Below are positions 9,558 to 18,095 of a DNA stretch of 64,000 bases, piece after piece. Made by a program: the position numbers and the translations under genes. Under the pieces are notes generated by a model, which worked only from the letters and a program-made list of their open reading frames with translations, ran no database searches and was not told the origin of the DNA. The DNA is from Mangrovivirga cuniculi (GTDB taxonomy: Bacteria > Bacteroidota > Bacteroidia > Cytophagales > Cyclobacteriaceae). Within the stretch, counting starts at the first letter, position 1. Every line of letters starts with the position of its first letter. The stretch is taken from positions 4,575,001 through 4,639,000 of the forward strand of contig NZ_CP028923.1 in assembly GCF_005166025.1 (NCBI RefSeq), read 5' to 3'.

Positions 9558-10328
9558 ATCTATTTATAGTTTCTTATGTCAATTTCCTGTATGTAATAAT
9601 CAATAATTCTACCAATCGGCATTTTTAGACTTAAACAAGAAAAAACTGCAGTGTCGAGTGATAAAATAGCATTATTTTAAGACATTTTGTCTGAAATTGA
9701 ATTGATTTACTCATGAATACTGCCGTAATGACAGAGGGTTTAGTCTCGTTTAGAAGAGGTGGCCCTTTATTAATTTAACAATTTATTAGGAGAGGGAATA
9801 GGGTAGTTATTGGTTATTGGGTTATTGGTTTTTAGTTTTTGGGACTGCTATTGAAAATATAATTTCATTCGCTTGCAGCTGTTTCGTGGAGACACGAACC
9901 AGGGCGGAAGTAGAGTGAGAGATGAAAAAGTGCAATGTATAAAAATGGAATTTCAAAGGTAGGTTAAGAATTACCTGGTTAACCACCTGGCATCAACCAC
10001 CACTCTAGAATGTCATAACCCCCGCTGTTGGGGGTGTTCCGCAGGACAACTTCAAACTTTTTATGAAATGCAGAGTCTGTGACTTGGTCATTCCACAACA
10101 AAATAACATCAATTAATCCTTGTCCCATGTCGCAAGTATTCACTAATATCTCATTAAAATCCAGACAGCTTCGCAAGAGTATTCCATTAAAAAAGACAAT
10201 TACCTCTCACTTTTTTTATATTTCAATAAGTCAGTTATATTTATATAGGAGGTTAAATGTTTTTGGTATAGCAGATCTGGTGGGTATTAACCTTTATGAC
10301 AAAACATTAGAAATCAACATTCAGGATT
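9558..10328. other. Gene-poor stretch with one hairpin repeat and a possible gene remnant
   Basis: 770 bases without a convincing gene. It contains the clpB 5' region, one copy of the GGTTATTGG/hairpin repeat (9805-9908), a minus-strand open stretch of about 75 codons without ATG (9979-10205), a GC hairpin (CCCCC/GGGGG at about 10019-10036), and an isolated AGGAGG followed by a four-codon ORF (near 10247-10268) just upstream of the T9SS protein gene. Confidence 0.6.
9805..9908 (+). repeat. Intergenic hairpin repeat, copy 1
   Basis: AT-rich block made of GTTATTGG-like units (9805-9840), a spacer sharing ACTGCTATTGAAAAT with copy 2, then the hairpin TTCGTG-GAGA-CACGAA (9883-9898) and the tail CCAGGGCGG. 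Same order and orientation as the other copies in this window. Confidence 0.8.
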
Positions 10329-11873
10329 ATGATAAACAGATACACATTAATCACCAACTGTAAAATTGCGCTCACCTGTATTTTGCTCTCAATAGTTAGC
10401 AGTTCCGGTTACTCTCAATGTACACCGGTCGATTGCTTAAGTTCCCTGCCAACTTACGGTGGAATATGCGATTCATCATTTATAGCCGGCAATGTAAATG
10501 AAGCTTATTCAGACTTTGAATCGTTTCATATTACAGATAATTGCTTTGATGCAGGGTTACTGGATCCTTCCTTTAGCGGGACCAATGTTCGAGTGGACGA
10601 ATTAGATAATATAAATTTTGCCGGATTACCAAATGGCATTACCGGAACTTCGAATCAGTCCCTATATTCTTCACCTGCAAATGGATGCATAAGTGTATCA
10701 GGAACTCCGACAGAAGCGGGTGAGTTTGAAGTAAGTGTTAGTGTTCTTGTCGACGTTACACTCTTTGATAATAATTGCACATCGGCAATTGCTCCGCAAA
10801 ACGATAATCAATTAAGTTTCCCTTTAACTTTAACAATATTGCCAGATCCATCATTTACAATTCCGGCAACTTCATTTGCTGTTTGTGATGAAGCTGTGTC
10901 ATTAACAATAACTGGTACAGCAGGAGGAACTTTCTCTGGTCCCGGTGTATCCGGAAATACTTTTGACCCTGCGGCTGCAGGTGCCGGTTCTCATACTATA
11001 ACATATAACGTATCCGCTCAGGAAGGAGCTGCAGTCAGACCTGCAACAAATAGCTCCTCAATCACAATTAATGTTACGGATACACCTGAAACAGGAATTG
11101 ATACACAAACAGCCTGCGATTCCTTTACCTGGATTGATGGTAACACTTATACTGAAAGCAACAATACAGCTACCTTTAACATTGAAGGAGGAGCCTCTAA
11201 CGGATGTGATTCTTTAGTTGCTCTAAACCTGACCATTCTAAACTCTGCTACTGGAACAGACACACAAACCGCATGCGATTCCTTTACCTGGATAGACGGA
11301 AATACATATACTGAAAGCAACAATACTGTAACTTATAATATTGAAGGAGGAGCTGCAAATGGCTGTGATTCCCTGCTTACTCTAAACCTGACTATTGAAA
11401 GAATTTCAGATTTAACGACTACCACAGATGGTTCAACGATAACAGTTAATAACACCAATGTCACCTATCAATGGCTGGATTGTGATAATGATTTTGCTGT
11501 AATTCCCGGAGAGACGAATCAGTCATTTACTGCTACAGAAAATGGTTCTTACGCAGCACAGCTCACTAAAAACAGTTGTGTGGACACTACGGCCTGCATA
11601 ACTATTTCACCCCTGGGCATTGTTCAAAATGAATTTGGAAACGATTTAAAAGTATATCCAAATCCAACTGATGGCAACTTTTCTATAGAAATGGGATCTT
11701 ACTTCAATAAGGTTGAGATTTCAATTTTCGATATCAAAGGAGGACTCATCCGTTCTGAGTCTTTCAAGCAGCAACAAAGAATAGATCTTGCTCTAACAGA
11801 AAAGCCCGGAACATATTTGATTGCCATAAATGCAGATAATAAAAAAGCAACAATCAGGCTATTGAAAAGATAA
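10329..11873 (+). CDS. Secreted protein with tandem Cys repeats and T9SS type A sorting domain
   Basis: 514 residues. Signal peptide about 1-30. The end (from about 440: LKVYPNPTDGNFSIEM, then the IFDIKG and PGTYLIAI strands and a basic LLKR tail) is a type A C-terminal sorting domain, so the protein is exported across the outer membrane by T9SS and the domain is removed or anchored there. Two tandem units with a period of 159 bases (53 residues; units start 11100 and 11259) carry DTQTACDSFTWIDGNTYTES and NGCDSL, each with a cysteine pair; this repeat is common in Bacteroidota surface proteins. The mature function is unknown. Monocistronic. Confidence 0.85.
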   Translation: MINRYTLITNCKIALTCILLSIVSSSGYSQCTPVDCLSSLPTYGGICDSSFIAGNVNEAYSDFESFHITDNCFDAGLLDPSFSGTNVRVDELDNINFAGLPNGITGTSNQSLYSSPANGCISVSGTPTEAGEFEVSVSVLVDVTLFDNNCTSAIAPQNDNQLSFPLTLTILPDPSFTIPATSFAVCDEAVSLTITGTAGGTFSGPGVSGNTFDPAAAGAGSHTITYNVSAQEGAAVRPATNSSSITINVTDTPETGIDTQTACDSFTWIDGNTYTESNNTATFNIEGGASNGCDSLVALNLTILNSATGTDTQTACDSFTWIDGNTYTESNNTVTYNIEGGAANGCDSLLTLNLTIERISDLTTTTDGSTITVNNTNVTYQWLDCDNDFAVIPGETNQSFTATENGSYAAQLTKNSCVDTTACITISPLGIVQNEFGNDLKVYPNPTDGNFSIEMGSYFNKVEISIFDIKGGLIRSESFKQQQRIDLALTEKPGTYLIAINADNKKATIRLLKR

Positions 11874-11893
11874 TATAGCACTTTACTCAAATT

Positions 11894-11931
11894 AAAAACC
11901 TCCTTAAGCTGATTCTTAAGGAGGTTTTTAG
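11894..11931 (+). terminator. Terminator of the T9SS protein gene
   Basis: Perfect 15-bp stem AAAAACCTCCTTAAG / CTTAAGGAGGTTTTT with a six-base loop, 20 bases after the stop codon. Confidence 0.9.
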
Positions 11932-11956
11932 CTTACTACGTGTCAGGGGAGATTAG

Positions 11957-12075
11957 TTATGGGGTTATTGGTTATTAGTTTTTGACTGCTATTGGAAATG
12001 TGATTTCAGTCGCCTATAACTTGTTCGTGGAGACACGAACAAGGGCAGTATTCGTGGAGACACGAACAAGGGCGG
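11957..12075 (+). repeat. Intergenic hairpin repeat, copy 2 (double hairpin)
   Basis: GGTTATTGGTTATTAG block (11963-11980), spacer with GACTGCTATTGGAAATG, then hairpin TTGTTCGTG-GAGA-CACGAACAA (12021-12042) with tail GGGCAG, directly followed by a second unit TTCGTG-GAGA-CACGAA (12051-12066) with tail AAGGGCGG. It abuts the 3' end of the toxin pseudogene. Confidence 0.85.
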
Positions 12076-12091
12076 AAAGCAGAATTAACTA

Positions 12092-12346
12092 CTAATAGTG
12101 ATAGCGACATGCAACTATTGTTAATGTTTCTGCTTCAAAAGAGTACACCAGCCTGTGTTCTCCATCTATTCTGCGGGACCAAAATCCCTGAAGATCATGT
12201 TTTAATGGTTCTGGGTTTCCAACACCCTTAAACGGATCTCTAAGTGTAGCTTTAATCAGCTGATTAATACGTTTTAATTTCTTTTTATCTGCAGATTGCC
12301 ATTAAATATAATCTTTCCAGGCTGTGGAGGTCCAGGTAATTTTCAT
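12092..12346 (-). pseudogene. yoeB: YoeB-family mRNA interferase toxin, interrupted by a nonsense codon
   Basis: YoeB toxins cleave mRNA at the ribosomal A site. The frame from ATG 12346 reads MKITWTSTAWKDYI, then TAA (plus-strand 12302-12304), then continues in the same frame with WQSADKKKLKRINQLI and ends RYHY-stop at 12092. Without the stop it would be 84 residues, exactly the usual YoeB length, and the catalytic C-terminal region (HRLVYSF..., ending in RYHY) is intact. Codon 15 aligns with the Tyr of the family pattern DY-hydrophobic-YWQ, so one base change (TAT or TAC to TAA) explains it. The start overlaps the antitoxin stop as ATGA. Toxin activity is probably lost. Confidence 0.85.
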
Positions 12347-12594
12347 TCTTCTATTAAGTCATGAGTTTCAGTATTACCATCTTTGGCCTCATTTACTGAT
12401 TTCATCAAAACATCCCTGTTTTTACCAGAAAGCAAATAACTTGTTTCTTTTAAGGAATTATATTCCTCCAGAGAAATTAAAACCAGGTCTTTATTATTCT
12501 TTCTCTTTATTATTAATTCTTCAACATCATCAACGACTAAGTCCAGCCATTTTTTTAGGTTACCCCTTAAGTCAGTATAGTTAATTACTTTCAT
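12343..12594 (-). CDS. yefM: YefM/Phd-family antitoxin
   Basis: 83 residues. The N-terminal part (MKVINYTDLRGNLKKWLDLV, then DLVLISLEEYNSLKET) is the typical YefM/Phd DNA-binding and dimerisation domain; the acidic C-terminus would wrap the toxin. YefM proteins neutralise YoeB and repress their own promoter. The frame is intact even though the toxin gene behind it, overlapping by four bases, carries a stop at codon 15. The pair is bordered on both sides by hairpin repeats (12021-12075 and 12774-12879). Confidence 0.9.
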   Translation of the reverse strand: MKVINYTDLRGNLKKWLDLVVDDVEELIIKRKNNKDLVLISLEEYNSLKETSYLLSGKNRDVLMKSVNEAKDGNTETHDLIEE

Positions 12595-12773
12595 ATCAAC
12601 TCTTTTATTAAAATTGCTAAAAAAGCACTTAATTAATAACTTAAAACTTATAAAAATACAGCCTGCTTATATCACCAGATTTGTTTTTCCTGCTCACACC
12701 GGAAATTAAATTCAATTATTATGCCTTTTCTGGATAGTGAAAACACAATCCAGGACTAAACGGTTAGATTGGA

Positions 12774-12879
12774 ACTGGTTCGTGGAGACACGAACCAGGG
12801 CAGTATTCCACGAACCAGGGCAGTATTCGTAAAGACACAAACCAGGGCGGTATTCGTGGAGACACGAAGCAGGGCGGTA
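12774..12879 (+). repeat. Intergenic hairpin repeat, copy 3 (four tandem units)
   Basis: Unit 1 TGGTTCGTG-GAGA-CACGAACCA (12776-12797) with tail GGGCAG; unit 2 lacks most of the left arm and loop (12807-12820); unit 3 has degenerate arms TTCGT-aaaga-CACAAACC (about 12826-12844); unit 4 TTCGTG-GAGA-CACGAA (12853-12868) with tail GGGCGG. Units are joined by AGTA/GGTA and have a period near 26 bases. The AT-rich GTTATTGG block is absent here. The rest of 12595-12923 shows no gene. Confidence 0.85.
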
Positions 12880-12923
12880 ATTATATTGTGAGAAGAGGAA
12901 CTACGGCGAATGAATTAATGATT

Positions 12924-13523
12924 TCACTTCACCTTCAAAAACGGACTCTTTAAGAAAGACTTTGGGATTGGAGCTTCCATCATTTCGTCAAATTCTTTAA
13001 CGCTCTTTACTCCCTCCACTGTCATAAAAGCTTTTGGATTGTTATCCTTGATTAATCCTTCCAACTCATGAAGTTGCTTTCGGCTGGCTATAACGAAAAT
13101 AACACTTACCTCGCCTTTGCTGCCATGGGCCTCGACTTCAGTGAATTTATAATCTTTTGATTTTAGAGCTTTCAATAATTTTGAGGCATTTCGCTGGGTT
13201 ATAATCCTGATCACTACATTTCCTATAGCAAGTTTTTCCTCGATTCCCATCCCAACATAAATTCCTGCTGCAAAACCACCTGCGTAAGCGATATAGGATA
13301 TCGGATTTGACAAATGCTGCATGATCTGACTAATTGCTATCAACCAGATCAAGGCTTCTAAAAATCCAAGTGCTGTTGACAACCCTCTTTTCCCCTGGAG
13401 CATGTATATCACTCTCAAAGTATTTAAGGGCACATCGATAATTCTTGCCAGAAATATGATCACCGGGAGGACCACAAATTCAAACACTTCCTGACTGATA
13501 CCTAGAACTGCTGCAAAATCCAT
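12924..13523 (-). CDS. UPF0316 (DUF2179/DUF5698) membrane protein
   Basis: 199 residues. Three hydrophobic helices in the first 105 residues (around 17-37, 48-70 and 75-95) with the family stretch ARIIDVPLNTLRVIYMLQG, followed by a soluble DUF2179 alpha/beta domain (about 105-180) of the type found as a C-terminal ligand-binding-like domain in YitT proteins. Function is not established; inner membrane location is inferred. It stands alone, divergent from rlmN. Confidence 0.82.
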   Translation of the reverse strand: MDFAAVLGISQEVFEFVVLPVIIFLARIIDVPLNTLRVIYMLQGKRGLSTALGFLEALIWLIAISQIMQHLSNPISYIAYAGGFAAGIYVGMGIEEKLAIGNVVIRIITQRNASKLLKALKSKDYKFTEVEAHGSKGEVSVIFVIASRKQLHELEGLIKDNNPKAFMTVEGVKSVKEFDEMMEAPIPKSFLKSPFLKVK

Positions 13524-13646
13524 TTAACCTAAATCTTTTTTTGGTTTTAGAAGTAATTTCTTTCTTTTCACTCAAATTTATATCATTCACGGCAGGATAA
13601 GTTGATTTTTTAAAACACTATCGTCTATTCTACGTACATTTGCATC

Positions 13647-14705
13647 ATGGCAGTAGTGAAGAAAAAGGATATCAGGTCGTTAAAGCCTGACGAACTAAAA
13701 AAAGTTTTTGTTGAAAACGGGGAGAAAGCCTTCAGAGCTAAGCAGGTTCATGAATGGTTATGGAAAAAGTCTGCCCGTACTTTTGACGAAATGACTAACC
13801 TATCGAAAGACCTTCGCGAATGGCTGAAAGAGCAATTCGTAATTAACCCGGTCACCATTGCTAACCAGCAAAAAAGTAATGACGGGACGATCAAAATCGG
13901 ATTCAAACTTCACGATGGCCATTTAGTAGAAGGAGTACTGATTCCAACATCCAAAAGAATCACTGCCTGTATTTCTTCACAAGTGGGTTGTTCTCTTTCA
14001 TGTGCATTTTGTGCTACCGGATTTCTTGATCGAAAGAGAAATATCGAAGCTGCTGAAATTTATGATCAGGTAGTGCTGATCAGGCAACTGGCGGAAGAAT
14101 TGTATGATCGCCCATTAACGAATATTGTTTATATGGGAATGGGTGAGCCTCTTTTAAATTATAGCCATGTATTCAAATCTGCCGAATACGTTACCGCAGA
14201 ATATGGTTTAAACATGGCCTCAAAAAGAATTACAGTTTCAACTGCCGGTATCCCCAAAATGATCAAAAAACTCGCAGATGATGATGCGAAATTTAATCTT
14301 GCCCTGTCTCTTCATGCAGCGAATGATGAAAAGCGGGATAAGATCATGCCGATCAATGAGTCGAATACTCTTGAAGCCCTGGCAGATTCATTGAAATACT
14401 ATTACGAAAAGACCAAAATGATGGTCACGTATGAATATATCGTTTTTAACAATTTTAATGATAGCCTTGAAGATGCAGAAGAACTTTACCAGTTCACTAA
14501 GGTCGTTCCTTCTAAAGTAAACATCATTGAATACAATCCGATCGACCAGGCTGACTTCGTAAATACCGAAGAGGACAAGCTCGATAAGTTTGCTGCCTAC
14601 CTGGAGCGTAAAGGTGTCAATGTAAATGTACGAAGAAGTCGTGGTAAAGATATTGACGCAGCATGCGGACAGCTGGCAAATAAAGGCCACAAAGAAACTG
14701 CCTGA
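13647..14705 (+). CDS. rlmN: Dual-specificity RNA methyltransferase RlmN
   Basis: Radical SAM enzyme forming 2-methyladenosine at A2503 of 23S rRNA and A37 of some tRNAs. 352 residues. The [4Fe-4S] motif CxxxCxxC is at Cys115, Cys119, Cys122 (CSLSCAFC); GMGEPLLNY is the SAM-binding GGE-like motif; the resolving cysteine lies in DAACGQ (Cys340). A TACATTTG box (13635-13642) ends only five bases before the ATG, so the transcript may be leaderless or nearly so; that is inference from a motif. Confidence 0.96.
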   Translation: MAVVKKKDIRSLKPDELKKVFVENGEKAFRAKQVHEWLWKKSARTFDEMTNLSKDLREWLKEQFVINPVTIANQQKSNDGTIKIGFKLHDGHLVEGVLIPTSKRITACISSQVGCSLSCAFCATGFLDRKRNIEAAEIYDQVVLIRQLAEELYDRPLTNIVYMGMGEPLLNYSHVFKSAEYVTAEYGLNMASKRITVSTAGIPKMIKKLADDDAKFNLALSLHAANDEKRDKIMPINESNTLEALADSLKYYYEKTKMMVTYEYIVFNNFNDSLEDAEELYQFTKVVPSKVNIIEYNPIDQADFVNTEEDKLDKFAAYLERKGVNVNVRRSRGKDIDAACGQLANKGHKETA

Positions 14706-14709
14706 TCAG

Positions 14710-15705
14710 TTATCCAATATAATTTTCAGAAAGAAACTGCATCCCGGTTTTATTCATATAGCGTTCGGCAAAGTCTGCCCCGAATTCCTTTGCGATTTTC
14801 TTAGTCACTTTCGGAAACTTAGATGAATCTGCCAGGTCAGGAAAAAACAATGGATGTCTTTCAGGTTCATAATCTGCCCAATAAAAGAAATCCGCTCCCT
14901 GAACCAGGTAGTTTTCCCCGCCTAATTTAATTCCATGCTCAATATGCTCTAAATAATATTCGGGCTTTTCTTTGTGCATGTAATCCCTTAGATAGGTGAT
15001 ACCGATTATCCCGTTATTTTGAATGATATATTTAGCATGCTCATCGGTCAGATTTCGGTCGTGTTCATAGACTTCCCGAAAATTTGAATGGGAAGCTATT
15101 ACCCTCAGATCAAGGCCTTTTTTTTCTTTATAGTTTATAATATCTTCAGCAAGCTGATAGCTGGAATGTGAGAGGTCAATGCAAATGCCATACTTTGCTA
15201 AAATTTCCAGCAGCGTTTCACCATCTTCTTTTAAACCGATGCCCTGGGCCTTGTTGCCACCACCAAACCTGTTTTCTCCATGATGAGTCATTGACACATA
15301 CAAGGGGGTTCCGATCCATTGTTTCATAGCCAGCAGGTTCATTTCCGTTTGTACTTCCGCATCACCTTTTTCCAGGCATAAACCTGAAGCTCCTTCTATC
15401 GCCGGAATCAACGTGATATTCTTCTTTCTGAATTTACCTTTCCATTTTTTAAAGGGAAAATCTCTTTGAAAGAGCTCAAACAGGATTCTTGCCTGCCTGA
15501 AAGCATTGACCACGCTATCATCACCCGGGGCGGTAAAGATCGCACAGGTCTGCACTTTCACTTTCCCGGCTTCCATTGCAGGAAGAGAAGCCCCAATATC
15601 ATCAGTTTGCTCTAATGCATCATAAGATAATGCAGGCATATCCTGAACGTGTAAAAGGTAACTTAACAGATCACAGTGAAAATCGACTACAGGTAATTTT
15701 TGCAT
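14710..15705 (-). CDS. M19-family membrane dipeptidase homologue
   Basis: 331 residues. Zinc metallopeptidase of the renal dipeptidase family, TIM-barrel fold. The metal ligands can be placed: HCD near residue 9 (VVDFHCDLLSY), the bridging Glu in PAIEGASGLCL, and the histidines in DLSHSSYQ and ASHSNFR. There is no signal peptide, so it is probably cytoplasmic; family members hydrolyse dipeptides, including ones with a D-residue, but the substrate here is unknown. It converges with rlmN, four bases apart. Confidence 0.88.
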   Translation of the reverse strand: MQKLPVVDFHCDLLSYLLHVQDMPALSYDALEQTDDIGASLPAMEAGKVKVQTCAIFTAPGDDSVVNAFRQARILFELFQRDFPFKKWKGKFRKKNITLIPAIEGASGLCLEKGDAEVQTEMNLLAMKQWIGTPLYVSMTHHGENRFGGGNKAQGIGLKEDGETLLEILAKYGICIDLSHSSYQLAEDIINYKEKKGLDLRVIASHSNFREVYEHDRNLTDEHAKYIIQNNGIIGITYLRDYMHKEKPEYYLEHIEHGIKLGGENYLVQGADFFYWADYEPERHPLFFPDLADSSKFPKVTKKIAKEFGADFAERYMNKTGMQFLSENYIG

Positions 15706-15755
15706 GGCTTGTTTTTAATTTCCTTTATTATGGAATTGCTCAATTTAGATAAAAA

Positions 15756-15790
15756 TAAAAAAAGCAGTCGAAAAACTGACTGCTTTAAAC
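15756..15790 (-). terminator. Terminator of menB
   Basis: Stem AAAGCAGTC / GACTGCTTT (15761-15769 and 15778-15786) followed on the minus strand by a T-rich run, 20 bases after the menB stop. Confidence 0.8.
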
Positions 15791-15808
15791 TTTATTTCGG
15801 TGAATCTA

Positions 15809-16651
15809 TTATGGAATCCACTTGATATCTTTAAAATCAGGCTTTCTTTTCTCAAGAAATGCATTACGACCTTCCTTGGCTTCTTCAGTCATATATGCAA
15901 GCCTGGTAGCCTCACCGGCAAATACCTGCTGTCCAACCATTCCATCATCAGTCAGGTTAAAAGCAAATTTCAACATCTTGATCGAAGTAGGTGATTTCTC
16001 CAGGATCTCCTGTGCCCACTGATAAGCCGTATCCTCTAATTCTTCATGAGGAATCACGGCATTGACCATTCCCATATCGTATGCTTCCTGTGCAGAATAA
16101 TTACGACCGAGGAAGAAAATCTCTCTCGCCCTCTTCTGGCCTACCATTTTTGCCAGGTATGCAGAACCATAACCACCGTCAAAAGAAGTTACGTCAGCAT
16201 CGGTTTGTTTAAATATTGCATTTTCTTTACTGGCAAGGGTCAGGTCGCATGTTACGTGAAGACTATGACCACCTCCAACAGCCCAGCCCGGTACTACAGC
16301 GATAACTACTTTAGGCATAAATCGCATTAATCGCTGAACTTCCAGGATATTAAGTCGTGGCATTCCGTCATCATCAACATATCCCTGGTGACCCCGTGCA
16401 TTTTGATCTCCACCACTACAGAATGCCCATTTACCATCTTTTGAAGAAGGACCTTCACCTGATAGAAGAACTACTCCAATAGAAGTATCTTCCCTTGCAT
16501 CAAGAAAAGCCTCAAATAATTCACCCACAGTCTTTGGTCTGAAGGCATTTCTCACATCAGGCCGGTTGAATGCGATACGAGCAACGCCATCACATTTTTT
16601 ATAAGTTATATCCTCGTATTCCTTTACGGTTTTCCAGTTTATTTTACTCAT
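15809..16651 (-). CDS. menB: 1,4-dihydroxy-2-naphthoyl-CoA synthase MenB
   Basis: Crotonase-family enzyme closing the naphthoquinone ring in menaquinone synthesis. 280 residues, standard length. Diagnostic features are the N-terminal YEDITYKKCDGVARIAFNRP, the long disordered A-loop with FCSGGDQNARG, the oxyanion-hole stretch VPGWAVGGGHSL, and the DVTSFDGGYGSAYLAKMVGQ segment with the catalytic Asp/Tyr region. It fits a respiratory chain using menaquinone with the Nuo complex encoded at 54.4-57.1 kb. No other men genes are adjacent. Confidence 0.95.
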   Translation of the reverse strand: MSKINWKTVKEYEDITYKKCDGVARIAFNRPDVRNAFRPKTVGELFEAFLDAREDTSIGVVLLSGEGPSSKDGKWAFCSGGDQNARGHQGYVDDDGMPRLNILEVQRLMRFMPKVVIAVVPGWAVGGGHSLHVTCDLTLASKENAIFKQTDADVTSFDGGYGSAYLAKMVGQKRAREIFFLGRNYSAQEAYDMGMVNAVIPHEELEDTAYQWAQEILEKSPTSIKMLKFAFNLTDDGMVGQQVFAGEATRLAYMTEEAKEGRNAFLEKRKPDFKDIKWIP

Positions 16652-16814
16652 TTGATCTTTCTTTTATATCGATTATGCAATGTAAAAATACTTCTTGATT
16701 ATAAAAATCTGATATTTTTCGCGGAAAGTATCAGTATAAGCCTGAATTTTCGTCTCAGGCTGCCTCAGTTGGACAGAAATCGTTAATTTAGCCGCGCAAC
16801 ATAAAACTCAAATA

Positions 16815-18095
16815 ATGAATTACGAAGCTACCCTCGAATTTGCTCATAAAATGGATCGTGAAGATGCTCTTTCGCGATTCAGGGATGAATACCATATACC
16901 AAAAGTCAATGGACAGCCTTCTATTTATTTTTGCGGTAACAGCCTGGGCTTACAACCAAAAAGAACTCAGGAATACCTTGAACATGAAATGAAGCAGTGG
17001 CGTGAGATGGGTGTCGAAGGACACTTTGAAGGGGATACTCCATGGTATGAAAGCCATGCCAGGTCAAAACCTGCTTTGAGTAAGATCCTCGGTGCAAAAG
17101 AGCACGAGATCGTAGCGATGAATAACCTTACTACTAATCTTCACCTGATGATGGTTTCCTTTTATAAACCTGAAGGAAAAAGAACCAAGATCATCATGGA
17201 GGGTGGAGCTTTCCCATCGGATATGTATGCAGTGGAAAGCCAGGTGAAATTTCACGGACTGAATCCTGAAAATCACGTGATCGAAGTGAGCCCTCGAGAA
17301 GGAGAATACCTGATCAGGCACGAGGACATCATTGAACAAATAGAAAAACATGGAGATGAAATAGCCATGGTATTATTTCCGGGCATTCAGTATTATACCG
17401 GACAGGTTTTTGATATGAAATCAATTACCGAAGCCGGTCATAAAGCTGGAGCTAAAGTTGGGTTTGACCTTGCTCATGCTGCTGGAAATATCATCATGAA
17501 ACTTCATGACTGGGATGTTGACTGTGCTACCTGGTGTTCTTACAAATATATGAATAGTGGCCCCGGAAATGTATCGGGGTTATACGTCCATGAGCGATAT
17601 GCTGACGACAACGAACTTCCGCGTTTTGCCGGATGGTGGGGACATGATCAGGATGAGCGTTTCCAGATGCTCAAAGGTTTTAAGCCCATGCACGGGGCAG
17701 ATGGCTGGCAACTTGCCAATCAGAACGTTCTTGCCCTTGCTGCTCACCAGGCAGCACTAAGTTTATTTGAAGAAGCAGGAATTAAGAATCTCAGGGAGAA
17801 AAGCGTTAAGCTGACCGGCTACCTGGAATTTATGCTAAATGGCCTTAATGACTCAGTTGATGAGCCAATAGTTGAGATCATCACTTCATCTAAGCCCGAA
17901 GAAAGAGGTTGTCAGTTGTCTTTATTTGTTCATAAAGGAGGCAAAGAGTTGTTTAAGAAACTTCAGGAAGGTGGTCTAATAGCAGATTGGCGCGAACCTA
18001 ATGTGATCAGACTCGCGCCAACGCCAATGTATAATTCGTTTGAAGATGTTTATCGACTGGTAACTCTTATGGAAAAAGTTTTCAAGCAGTTCTAA
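16815..18095 (+). CDS. kynU: Kynureninase
   Basis: PLP enzyme cleaving kynurenine to anthranilate and alanine (or 3-hydroxykynurenine to 3-hydroxyanthranilate, on the route to NAD). 426 residues. The N-terminal IYFCGNSLGLQPK, the phosphate-site region NNLTTNLH, FDLAHAAGN (Asp for the pyridine nitrogen) and the Schiff-base Lys244 in CSYKYMNSGPG are all present, as is RFAGWWGHD. It stands alone; no other kynurenine pathway gene is in the window. Its 3' end overlaps the convergent MltF-like gene by four bases. Confidence 0.95.
   Translation: MNYEATLEFAHKMDREDALSRFRDEYHIPKVNGQPSIYFCGNSLGLQPKRTQEYLEHEMKQWREMGVEGHFEGDTPWYESHARSKPALSKILGAKEHEIVAMNNLTTNLHLMMVSFYKPEGKRTKIIMEGGAFPSDMYAVESQVKFHGLNPENHVIEVSPREGEYLIRHEDIIEQIEKHGDEIAMVLFPGIQYYTGQVFDMKSITEAGHKAGAKVGFDLAHAAGNIIMKLHDWDVDCATWCSYKYMNSGPGNVSGLYVHERYADDNELPRFAGWWGHDQDERFQMLKGFKPMHGADGWQLANQNVLALAAHQAALSLFEEAGIKNLREKSVKLTGYLEFMLNGLNDSVDEPIVEIITSSKPEERGCQLSLFVHKGGKELFKKLQEGGLIADWREPNVIRLAPTPMYNSFEDVYRLVTLMEKVFKQF

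Noticed and set aside
10079-10363. Plus-strand open frame of 94 codons before the T9SS protein gene
   Set aside because: It overlaps the clear signal-peptide start of the 10329 gene in another frame and the opposite-strand remnant; no protein-like pattern.
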